Positions 1 to 6,340 of a stretch of DNA of 8,696 nucleotides are shown here, piece after piece. Each line of letters begins with the position of its first letter. Position 1 is the first letter of the stretch. The notes under the pieces were generated by a model. It made no database searches, was not told the origin of the DNA, and worked only from the letters and a program-made list of their open reading frames with translations. The position numbers were made by a program, and so were the translations under genes. The DNA comes from an uncultured Caryophanales bacterium (GTDB taxonomy: Bacteria > Bacillota_I > Bacilli_A > RFN20 > CAG-826): positions 1 through 8,696 of the forward strand of contig CAMYXQ010000031.1 in the NCBI GenBank assembly GCA_947303105.1, given 5' to 3'.

Positions 1-22
1 GGAAGGAATCAAGAAAGAATAA
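1..22 (+). CDS. possible C-terminal tail of an upstream gene
   Basis: Read from base 2, the first bases give a short lysine/glutamate-rich tail (EGIKKE) ending in TAA at 20-22, two bases before the ATG of the esterase gene. Such close spacing is common in operons, and all other genes here run the same way. However, seven codons cannot establish a coding region, and the purine-rich stretch could simply be the leader and weak ribosome binding site of the next gene. No function can be assigned. Confidence 0.22.
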
Positions 23-24
23 CG

Positions 25-1023
25 ATGGCAATCGAAAGAGACCTCATCCGTTTTTATGGCCGCCACGCCTACCATAAAGGGCGCGATTATTTCAGTTATT
101 CGGCCAGCGGTTTCGAAGTGTCCGTTTCCTGCACGGGAAGCGAAGCTTCCGTCTCTTTCGTTTTCGACAGCGTCGTCCGCGAGATCGACAAACAATTCGT
201 CAATATCTACGTCGATGATGTCTTCCGTGGCAAAGCCGAGATTCAGCCTGGGAAACAAGTCGTTACGGTGGATGTCTCCGACGGCGGCCACCCCGTCTAT
301 ATCCGCCTCATCAAAGTGAATGAGGTTTACTTATCCGAACTGACCTTAGAAGACATCATTTTAGAGGACGTCGAGTTACTGCCCATCGCCCCAATCGAGC
401 GGATGCTTCTCACCGTCTACGGCGACTCCGTATCCTGCGGATACGGTTTGCTCGCGGATTCGCCGGAAGAACTCTTCTGCGCGGAGAATGAAGACGCGAC
501 GGAAACATATGGGTATCTAGCCGCCCGGAAACTCGGCCTCGACTGCGAGATCGTCGCCCGTTCCGGAATCTCGATTGGCATCCCCATCTTCTGCGACGTT
601 TTATTCAACGAGATTTATGACAAAGTCGACTTATTTGAGGATTTGAAGGAACGGCGGAGCCCCGATTTCGCCGTCATCAATTTGGGCACCAATGACAGTC
701 TGGCCCTCGACGCGATGAACGAAGAACAAAAAGAATCGGCCCGTAAGCGATTCTTATACGAATATCGCCACCTGGCGGAACGCATCATCGAGGACAATCC
801 CAACGTTGTCATGGTTCTGTGCCATAACTCGGTCCGCGAACTCGATCCGGGACTCCTTTCCGCGATTGAGTCCGTTCGCGACGAAATATGCCAAAAATAT
901 GGCATCCGTTGCGATATGTTCGAAATGTACCCCGACCAAGGCGGGGCGAATTGGCACCCGAACAAAGCCGCCCATCACGAGAACGCCAAGCGGCTTGCCG
1001 CTTTGATCACGAAACTTTATTAG
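25..1023 (+). CDS. SGNH/GDSL hydrolase, CE2-like acetyl esterase
   Basis: This 332-residue protein is probably a carbohydrate O-acetyl esterase that removes acetyl groups from sugars or oligosaccharides. Residues 1-120 are beta-rich, like the N-terminal jelly-roll domain of carbohydrate esterase family 2. Residues 127-332 form an SGNH hydrolase domain: GDS at 133-135 with nucleophile Ser135 (GDSVSCGYG), the block II glycine in ARSGIS near 181, GTND at 221-224 with oxyanion Asn223, and catalytic His311 in WHPN. There is no signal peptide or membrane segment, so it should act in the cytoplasm on imported substrates. The residue two before the histidine, often Asp in CE2 proteins as I recall them, is Asn309. 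The ATG at 25 has only a weak purine-rich stretch (11-19) as ribosome binding site, but the encoded N-terminus fits the start of the jelly-roll domain. The gene ends 17 bases before an intrinsic terminator and so closes its transcript. The fold is clear; the substrate is not. Confidence 0.85.
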   Translation: MAIERDLIRFYGRHAYHKGRDYFSYSASGFEVSVSCTGSEASVSFVFDSVVREIDKQFVNIYVDDVFRGKAEIQPGKQVVTVDVSDGGHPVYIRLIKVNEVYLSELTLEDIILEDVELLPIAPIERMLLTVYGDSVSCGYGLLADSPEELFCAENEDATETYGYLAARKLGLDCEIVARSGISIGIPIFCDVLFNEIYDKVDLFEDLKERRSPDFAVINLGTNDSLALDAMNEEQKESARKRFLYEYRHLAERIIEDNPNVVMVLCHNSVRELDPGLLSAIESVRDEICQKYGIRCDMFEMYPDQGGANWHPNKAAHHENAKRLAALITKLY

Positions 1024-1040
1024 TTTCATCACTCAAAAAC

Positions 1041-1073
1041 AACGCCCCGAAATAAAGCAAGTGGGGCGTTTTT
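1041..1073 (+). terminator. Rho-independent terminator after the esterase gene
   Basis: A perfect 8-bp stem (AACGCCCC at 1041-1048 with GGGGCGTT at 1063-1070) encloses a 14-base loop and runs into five T residues (1069-1073). It begins 17 bases after the esterase stop codon. An A-run (1036-1039) precedes the stem, so it may also slow transcription on the opposite strand, although no minus-strand gene is seen. It separates the esterase transcript from the MATE gene. Confidence 0.88.
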
Positions 1074-1077
1074 CATT

Positions 1078-1087
1078 GGCAATTGCC
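1078..1087. promoter_or_regulatory. 10-bp perfect palindrome in front of the MATE gene, possible operator
   Basis: GGCAATTGCC is a perfect palindrome lying between the terminator and the first possible ATG (1090) of the MATE gene. TTGGCA at 1076-1081 overlaps it and resembles a -35 box, with a poor -10 candidate (TAAACT, 1100-1105) 18 bases further on. If that promoter were real, translation would start at the ATG at 1114 on a nearly leaderless mRNA. A 10-bp palindrome can arise by chance, so an operator role is only a suggestion. Confidence 0.22.
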
Positions 1088-1089
1088 TA

Positions 1090-2548
1090 ATGAAAAGCCT
1101 AAACTCGTTGCATATGAAAAACGCATTGGCGAAATTCAAAAAGATCTTCGGCGGTCAGCTCGACCTTACCGACAAGCATCTATTCCGCAATTTGATTGTC
1201 TTCACTTTGCCAATCGTTTTGTTGACCACCCTTCAGCTCATCTATACCGAAGCGGATCAAATCGTCGTCAACTATTACGGCGGCGGGTACAAGTCCTTCG
1301 TCGCCGTCAGCGCCAACAACCCTCTCATCAACTTGCTGATCGGTCTCTTTGTCGGTATCGCGGTGGGCGCCAATATCGTCATCGCCAAAGCCCGCGGAGC
1401 CGGCGACAAAGAGAAAGCGGAACGCTCGATTCAGAGCGCCATCCTCCTCTCGATCATCTTCGGCCGCCGGGATTCTTGGTTTCTTTGTGAGTCCCTATCT
1501 TCTTGATTTGATGAAGGTCGATCCCGAGGTCAAACCTCTGGCGACCACTTATCTGCGCGTCTATTTCATCGGCTTGCCGTTCTTGATGATTTTTAACTAC
1601 GGATCGAGTGCCCTCCGGGCTCTCGGCGATTCGAAACGCCCTCTTTATGTCCTCATCATCTGCGGTCTTCTCAACGTCGGCTTGAACTTCTTATTCGTCA
1701 TTCCTTGCCAGTTGGATGTCCTTGGCGTCGCTTTAGCGACGATTATCTGCGAGTTCTTCCAAGCCGTCCTGATTATCGTTTTCCTCGTCCACAACAAGAA
1801 ATCCTTCGCCCGGTTCCATATCAGAAAGTTCTTTTCTTGGCATGGGACGGAACTCCGCGAAATCCTTTGGGCGGGCATCCCGGCCGGCGCTCAGAGTTTG
1901 GTGTTCACCCTCTCCAATGTTTTCATTCAGACTTTCGTCAATGGATTCGGTCTGACCGCGACCGCCGGCAACAGCGCTTCGATGCAGGCCGAGGCTTTCA
2001 TTTACACGATGATGAACGGCTTCTCGGTCGCGGTGGTGTCGATCACCGCCCAAAACTATGGCGCGAAGAACGAACGGAACTTACGACGAATACTATGGTA
2101 TTCGATGGGGACGGTGGCCGTTCTCGGTTTGGCGGTTGGTCTGATATTCACTCTGCTTCGCAGTCAGCTGATTTCCATCTTCTTAAATGAGAGGTCCGTC
2201 GATAACGCGGCCGAGTTAGCGGAAGCCAAAGATTACGGCATGCGCCGTCTCACTTTGGTGTGCATGACGTACTTCCTATGCGGAATCATGGATACCGAGG
2301 CGGCTTACTGCCGCGGTTTGGGCCATACGACGACCCCGACCCTTATCGCTTTATTCGGGGCTTGCATCTTCCGCATCGTCTTCATGGAAACCCTCTTCCG
2401 ATTCGTGCCGTTTTTCCACAAAATCGAGTGGATTTGGGCAACTTGGACGATGTCGTGGGTCATCACGGACGCCGCTTATTGGATCGTCATCCCCCGTTAT
2501 CGGAAGAAAGCGTTCGCCGAAATTGCGCGCGATTCGTCAATCTCTTAA
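1090..2548 (+). pseudogene. MATE family efflux transporter, broken by a frameshift
   Basis: This is a multidrug and toxic compound extrusion protein, an inner-membrane Na+- or H+-coupled antiporter. Two overlapping frames together give about 485 residues, near the family's usual 450-480. The first (1090 to about 1462) holds the cytoplasmic N-terminus, helix 1 (FRNLIVFTLPIVLLTTLQL), the TEADQIVVNYYGG loop and helices 2-3 with GANIVIAKARGAGD. The second (about 1463-2548) continues AAGILGFFVSPYLLDLMKVD, then LRALGDSKRP and the C-terminal helices with the GLGHTTTP motif. The shift falls in helix 3: the codons for LLSIIF run to 1461, and GCC GCC GGG resumes one base later at 1463. This fits one extra base, or loss of two. 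Unshifted, translation stops at the TGA at 1504-1506, truncating the protein after three helices. No other lesion is visible, so it is recent or a sequence error. The start may be 1090 or 1114; neither has a Shine-Dalgarno site. The transported substrate is unknown. Confidence 0.85.
1459..1471 (+). other. frameshift site in the MATE gene
   Basis: The upstream frame reads ATC ATC TTC through 1461, and the downstream frame reads GCC GCC GGG ATT from 1463. The extra G at 1462 sits in the GC-rich run GGCCGCCGGG, which is prone to polymerase slippage and base-calling errors. No slippery heptamer or obvious downstream stem suggests programmed frameshifting. Past the junction the upstream frame reads RRDSWFLCESLSS and stops, unlike a membrane helix. 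Confidence 0.8.
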
Positions 2549-2584
2549 TGCGGTTTCTGTTTTACCGCGTAAAATAGAAAAGGT

Positions 2585-4156
2585 ATGAAGAAGCTTTTTA
2601 AGAACGGCATGTGGCGAAAATTCCTCACCCTGCTTTTGATCGCCATCGAGCTGGCGGGGATCGTTTTTTCGTTCGTGGCCCTCTTCGCTTTCAACTTTGA
2701 AAACGAAGCGGTGGTCTTCACGATTATCCTCGTCGCTTACTGGGTTTTGACCGCTTTCTGCGTCATCTATATCTTCTTCACCCAAAGCGAGCCGGACTAC
2801 AAAATCACCTGGATGATGTGCGCCGCGGCTTTGCCGATCGTCGGCTTCATGCTCTATCTCTTATTCGGCAACAAACGCATCAAGCTGCGCCGCAAGAGAG
2901 AGATGGCCCGGAACTTAGAAGCTTATCACTTAGATGCCACCAATCCCGATCTCCGGGAACGCTTGGCAAAAGCCTATCCCGACGCCAACGCGACCAGCCA
3001 GTACATCGAAAGCGCTTCTGGCGCCGGCATCTATGGCAACACCGAAGCCAAATATTATCCGGTCGGCGACGACGCCTTCCCCGATATGATTTCCGCGTTG
3101 CGGAAAGCGAAGCATTACATCTTCATGGAATATTTTATCGTGGCCCCCGGTTATATGTGGGACATGATTCTCCGCGTCCTCGAACAGAAGGTCAACGAAG
3201 GGGTCGACGTCCGTTTCATCTATGATGACTTCGGCAATTTAGGCACCTTGCCGCCCAAGTACTACGAAGTTCTAAGGGAGAAAGGCATCAAGTGCTTTGC
3301 CTTCCGTCCATTGAAGCCTCTCGTCGATGTCCGCCTCAATAACCGCGATCACCGCAAGATCTGCGTCATCGATGGGCACACCGGCTTTACCGGTGGCATC
3401 AACCTTGCCGATGAATACATCAACAAGATCGAACGCTTCGGCCATTGGAAGGACAACGTCATTCGCCTCCGCGGCAAAGCGGTTTATTCCCTAACCCTGA
3501 CCTTCCTCGGCACCTGGAAGTCTTTCTACGAGAAAGATTTCTCGATCGATGCTTATCACTATTCGCCGGAAACCTACGCCAAAGAGATGGACTTCCTCGG
3601 CCATCAAAGCGGTTATGTCCAGCCCTATTCGCAGATTCCGTTTGACTATGCTTCCCTCGGCCAAAACGTTTATTTGTCCATCCTCGCCAGGGCTAAGAAA
3701 TACGTCTACATCATGACCCCTTATCTCGTGCTCGGGAGCGAGATGCGCAATGCGCTGCGTAACGCGGCCATGCATGGCGTGGATGTGCGCATCATCACCC
3801 CGCATATCCCCGACAAGAAAGCCGTCTTCGGCTTGACCAGATCGAACTACCGCGAACTGCTCGTCGCCGGAGTTCGCATTTACGAATACACCCCAGGCTT
3901 CATCCACTCAAAGACCTTCTTAAGCGATGACGAAGTCGCGACGGTGGGGACCATCAATCTCGACTTCCGTTCTCTCTACCTCCACATGGAGAACGGCGTT
4001 TATCTCATCGGTGGGCCGGCCATCCCGGCGATGCGCAAAGACTTCGATGAGACGTTCGCCAAATCGGAAGAGATCACCAAAGAGAACTACCGCAAATTGC
4101 TGCGCCGCAATCGGGCCAAATGGGCGTTCTTGCGCCTCATTGCCCCGCTGATGTAG
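2585..4156 (+). CDS. cls: cardiolipin synthase, phospholipase D family
   Basis: This 523-residue membrane enzyme condenses two phosphatidylglycerols into cardiolipin plus glycerol. The N-terminus has three hydrophobic segments (about 13-36, 43-66 and 76-95), the last ending in the ALPIVGFMLYLLFGNK signature of the PLD N-terminal region of Bacillota-type synthases. Two complete HKD catalytic motifs follow: H256-x-K258-x4-D263 (HRKICVID, then the GFTGGIN element) and H441-x-K443-x4-D448 (HSKTFLSD, then GTINLDFRS). A basic C-terminus (about 499-512) may lie along the membrane. Length and motif order match a full, active enzyme. AGAAAAGG at 2576-2583 lies one base from the ATG at 2585, too close for ideal ribosome binding. 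Met9 (2609) is an alternative start but has no better site. The gene begins 36 bases after the MATE stop with no terminator between, so read-through is possible. Its stop TAG lies in the galM ribosome binding site. Confidence 0.93.
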   Translation: MKKLFKNGMWRKFLTLLLIAIELAGIVFSFVALFAFNFENEAVVFTIILVAYWVLTAFCVIYIFFTQSEPDYKITWMMCAAALPIVGFMLYLLFGNKRIKLRRKREMARNLEAYHLDATNPDLRERLAKAYPDANATSQYIESASGAGIYGNTEAKYYPVGDDAFPDMISALRKAKHYIFMEYFIVAPGYMWDMILRVLEQKVNEGVDVRFIYDDFGNLGTLPPKYYEVLREKGIKCFAFRPLKPLVDVRLNNRDHRKICVIDGHTGFTGGINLADEYINKIERFGHWKDNVIRLRGKAVYSLTLTFLGTWKSFYEKDFSIDAYHYSPETYAKEMDFLGHQSGYVQPYSQIPFDYASLGQNVYLSILARAKKYVYIMTPYLVLGSEMRNALRNAAMHGVDVRIITPHIPDKKAVFGLTRSNYRELLVAGVRIYEYTPGFIHSKTFLSDDEVATVGTINLDFRSLYLHMENGVYLIGGPAIPAMRKDFDETFAKSEEITKENYRKLLRRNRAKWAFLRLIAPLM

Positions 4157-4160
4157 GAGG
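4155..4160 (+). promoter_or_regulatory. Shine-Dalgarno site that sets the galM start
   Basis: AGGAGG directly abuts an ATG at 4161 and lies six bases before a second in-frame ATG at 4167. Ribosomes need roughly 5-9 bases of spacing, so the second ATG is the likely start. The site overlaps the cls stop codon (TAG at 4154-4156), which couples galM initiation to ribosomes finishing cls. Confidence 0.8.
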
Positions 4161-4166
4161 ATGACG

Positions 4167-5165
4167 ATGAAGATCGAACGTTATGAACGAGACGGAGTGA
4201 ACTTTATCACTTTGACCAATAAAGTTGGTCTTTCAGTTACCTTCTCCGATATCGGCGCGGGGATTTATGCGATTGTTTATCAAGGCCGTCTCATGACCGT
4301 CACCCCGCAGAGCGTCGCCGATTATGCTCGTAACGGCAACTATTACGGATTGACCGTCGGCCGCATGGCTGGGCGGGTTGAAAACGGCCTGATCCAAATC
4401 GGCGGGATAACGTACAAGATGGACCAAAACGAGGGTCCGACCTGCCTCCATTCCGGCAAGGATACCTTTGCGTTCCGTCGTTTTGCCGAATCCGTCCAGG
4501 GGTACGAAGAGTCGGCGGTGGTGAGCTATGACATTCTTTCCGAGAATGGTGACCAAGGACTTCCCGGCGAAATCTCATTCTCGGTCAATTACGAGGTTGA
4601 CGAGGAAGCGGCGAAGATCCGCGTCCGTTATTGGATACACCTAAACGATGGCGATTTGACTTTAGTCAACCCGACCAATCATAGTTACTTCAATCTTGGG
4701 GAATCTTCAATTGAGAAACTCCGCTTGACTATCCCGGCCACCAAAGTCATGACCTATGACAAAATCCTTATCCCGCAGGGCTGGGAAGATATCCGTGGCT
4801 CATTGGATTTCCGCAAAGCAAAAGAAATCGGCCGCGACATAAATGATCCAAAGCTTTATGAAACCAACACCCATGGCTATGACCATTGTTTCCTCTTCGA
4901 GGATGGGATGAATAAGCCGTTGGTCTTAGAAAGCGATACCATCCGGATGAGCGTCAGCACCAATGCCCCCTGCGTCCAGATTTATAGCTCGAACTATCCC
5001 GATGCGGGCCGAGTGCTCCTCAATGGCGCTCACGGCGCCCTTCACGATGGCTTAGCCATCGAACCGGTCGGCGATCCTTATGACCGGACGAATTGGAAAC
5101 TTACCAACGACCATGCCTTTTACCGCGAATTCACATACCGTTTTGAGACGAAAGGAGCGAAATAA
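4167..5165 (+). CDS. galM: aldose 1-epimerase (mutarotase)
   Basis: This enzyme interconverts the alpha and beta anomers of galactose or glucose in the cytoplasm, supplying alpha-galactose to galactokinase. Started at 4167 the protein has 332 residues, within the usual range for the family. The active-site elements are present: GRMAGR (65-70), the first histidine His95 in CLHSGK, the catalytic acid His172 in NPTNHSYFNL, Asp239 in GYDH, and the catalytic base Glu299 in GLAIEPVGDP. It follows cls by 10 bases and ends in TAATG, sharing one base with the kinase gene downstream, which fits a joint galactose function. The start six codon-bases earlier at 4161 is in frame but sits directly on the ribosome binding site, so 4167 is preferred. 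I see no signal peptide. Related sugar mutarotases have the same motifs, so the true sugar could differ. Confidence 0.93.
   Translation: MKIERYERDGVNFITLTNKVGLSVTFSDIGAGIYAIVYQGRLMTVTPQSVADYARNGNYYGLTVGRMAGRVENGLIQIGGITYKMDQNEGPTCLHSGKDTFAFRRFAESVQGYEESAVVSYDILSENGDQGLPGEISFSVNYEVDEEAAKIRVRYWIHLNDGDLTLVNPTNHSYFNLGESSIEKLRLTIPATKVMTYDKILIPQGWEDIRGSLDFRKAKEIGRDINDPKLYETNTHGYDHCFLFEDGMNKPLVLESDTIRMSVSTNAPCVQIYSSNYPDAGRVLLNGAHGALHDGLAIEPVGDPYDRTNWKLTNDHAFYREFTYRFETKGAK
5152..5157 (+). promoter_or_regulatory. Shine-Dalgarno site of the GalK-like kinase
   Basis: AAGGAG inside the last codons of galM lies seven bases before the ATG at 5165, near-ideal spacing. The galM stop (5163-5165) and this start share base 5165 (TAATG), so the two proteins are probably made by coupled translation. 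Confidence 0.78.
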
Positions 5166-6340
5166 TGGATAGACAGATCTTTTATCGCTTAAAGCCCTTG
5201 TTCGAGGCGCGTTTCGGAAGCGAACCCGAATACAAATTCTTCGCCAACGGCCGCTTGGAAATCCTCGGCAATCACACCGACCACCAAAAGGGCCGGTGCA
5301 TCGTCGCCGGATGCAGCCTCGGCATCCATGCCCTCGTTTCGAAAGCGGATGACATCTTCATCGAAAGCGTCGGTTTCGGCCTGATCCACGCCACATTAAG
5401 CGGCCTAGAGCCGAATCCCGATGAATACGGCACTTCCGAAAGCCTCGTCAAAGGCGTTTTGCGGGGATTTTTGGATCGAAATTATGAAATAGGCGGTTTT
5501 CACGCGGTTATCGATAGCACGATTTTCCCCGGCGCCGGCATCTCTTCCAGCGCCGCTTATGAGCTTTTGATCGCCGAAATCCTCAACGTTCTTTATAACG
5601 ATGGCGCCGTCCCCAAGACCGCCAAAGCGGAGATCGGCAAGTTCGCCGAGAACATCTTCTTTGGCAAGGGCTCCGGCCTCCTCGACCAGATGGGTGCCTC
5701 CTATGGTGGTCTCCTTCTCGTCGACTTTGCCGAGAACCCGCCTTTAGCCGAACCGCTCGAATTCCCCGAGGAATGGAATTTGCATATCGTCCTCGTCGAC
5801 CCTGGCATGAGCCATCTTGGGTTATCCGACCTCTATGGCGAGATGCCGCGCGACATGTACGATATCGCCGCCCTCTTCGGCAAGCAGGTTTTGTCGGAAG
5901 TAAGACGCCCCGAGTTTGATGCCGAAATGGCGAGACTCGGCGACCGGGTCATGGAACGGAAGAAACTTCGCGCCGTCCATTATTTCGATGAAATCGACCG
6001 CGTCAACCGCATGGTCGAAGCCATCAAGACGAAGAACCGGGCTTGGTTCCTCGAACTCGAACGCGAAGGACAACTCTCTCAGACCTATCTATTGAAGAAC
6101 GCGATGTTGCCCGGTCATTATGAGCAGTCACCGCTACAAGCGGTGGACCGGGCAAGAGAAGTGCTCCGCGTCGGTGCGAGCCGCGTCATGGGCGGCGGCC
6201 TGGCCGGAACGACCATCAACTTCGTCCCTCACGAGGAATTCCGTCTCTTCATGGAAACCATGAAACGTTATTATGGGGAAAAACACGTCGTCGAAGTTTT
6301 GATTCCCCACGAAGGAGCGCATGCCGTCCATGACGATTAA
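5165..6340 (+). CDS. galK: galactokinase family protein (GHMP kinase)
   Basis: This 391-residue kinase probably phosphorylates galactose, or a related sugar, at C1 using ATP, the entry step of the Leloir pathway. GHMP architecture is complete. The N-terminal galactokinase signature is at about 29-39 (GRLEILGNHTD), the phosphate-binding motif at 122-131 (PGAGISSSAA), the catalytic-base Asp174 in GLLDQMGASYGG, and GHMP motif 3 at about 337-350 (GASRVMGGGLAGTT). Length matches bacterial GalK. The sugar-contacting part of the signature differs from the classical GEHTDYN: Asn36 replaces the Glu/Asp that contacts the sugar, and His40 replaces Tyr. From memory, GNHTDH forms occur in many proteins annotated galactokinase in gut Bacillota, so this may be a recognised subgroup, but galactose specificity is not assured. 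It directly follows galM, which supports galactose use. No galT or galE lies in the window. The 3' end overlaps malQ. Confidence 0.87.
   Translation: MDRQIFYRLKPLFEARFGSEPEYKFFANGRLEILGNHTDHQKGRCIVAGCSLGIHALVSKADDIFIESVGFGLIHATLSGLEPNPDEYGTSESLVKGVLRGFLDRNYEIGGFHAVIDSTIFPGAGISSSAAYELLIAEILNVLYNDGAVPKTAKAEIGKFAENIFFGKGSGLLDQMGASYGGLLLVDFAENPPLAEPLEFPEEWNLHIVLVDPGMSHLGLSDLYGEMPRDMYDIAALFGKQVLSEVRRPEFDAEMARLGDRVMERKKLRAVHYFDEIDRVNRMVEAIKTKNRAWFLELEREGQLSQTYLLKNAMLPGHYEQSPLQAVDRAREVLRVGASRVMGGGLAGTTINFVPHEEFRLFMETMKRYYGEKHVVEVLIPHEGAHAVHDD
6311..6317 (+). promoter_or_regulatory. Shine-Dalgarno site of malQ, ambiguous between two starts
   Basis: GAAGGAG lies within the 3' end of the GalK-like gene, three bases before the ATG at 6321 and 12 bases before the ATG at 6330. 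One spacing is short and the other long, so the sequence does not decide the start. Both starts precede the kinase stop codon at 6338-6340, implying coupled translation. Confidence 0.6.

Noticed and set aside
1083..1490. 135-codon arginine-rich + strand frame over the 5' end of the MATE gene
   Set aside because: It is an out-of-frame reading of the MATE coding region, whose in-frame product has clear transmembrane helices. The frame used by the second half of MATE is a different one.
1463..1510. Programmed ribosomal frameshift in the MATE gene
   Set aside because: No slippery heptamer, stimulatory stem-loop or internal Shine-Dalgarno element is evident, and MATE transporters are not known to use recoding.
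2550..2568. Hairpin GCGGT/ACCGC with a 9-base loop between the MATE gene and cls
   Set aside because: The stem has only five pairs and no T-run follows (it continues GTAAAATAG), so it does not qualify as an intrinsic terminator.
3379..3395. Inverted repeat CACCGG-CTTTA-CCGGTG inside cls
   Set aside because: It encodes the conserved HTGFTGG segment after the first HKD motif. The symmetry follows from the repeated Thr-Gly codons, not from a regulatory site.
4214..4230. Hairpin GACCAA/TTGGTC with a 5-base loop early in galM, followed by TTT
   Set aside because: It is short, AT-rich and inside the galM reading frame. It is too weak for a terminator, and there is no sign of attenuation such as a leader peptide.
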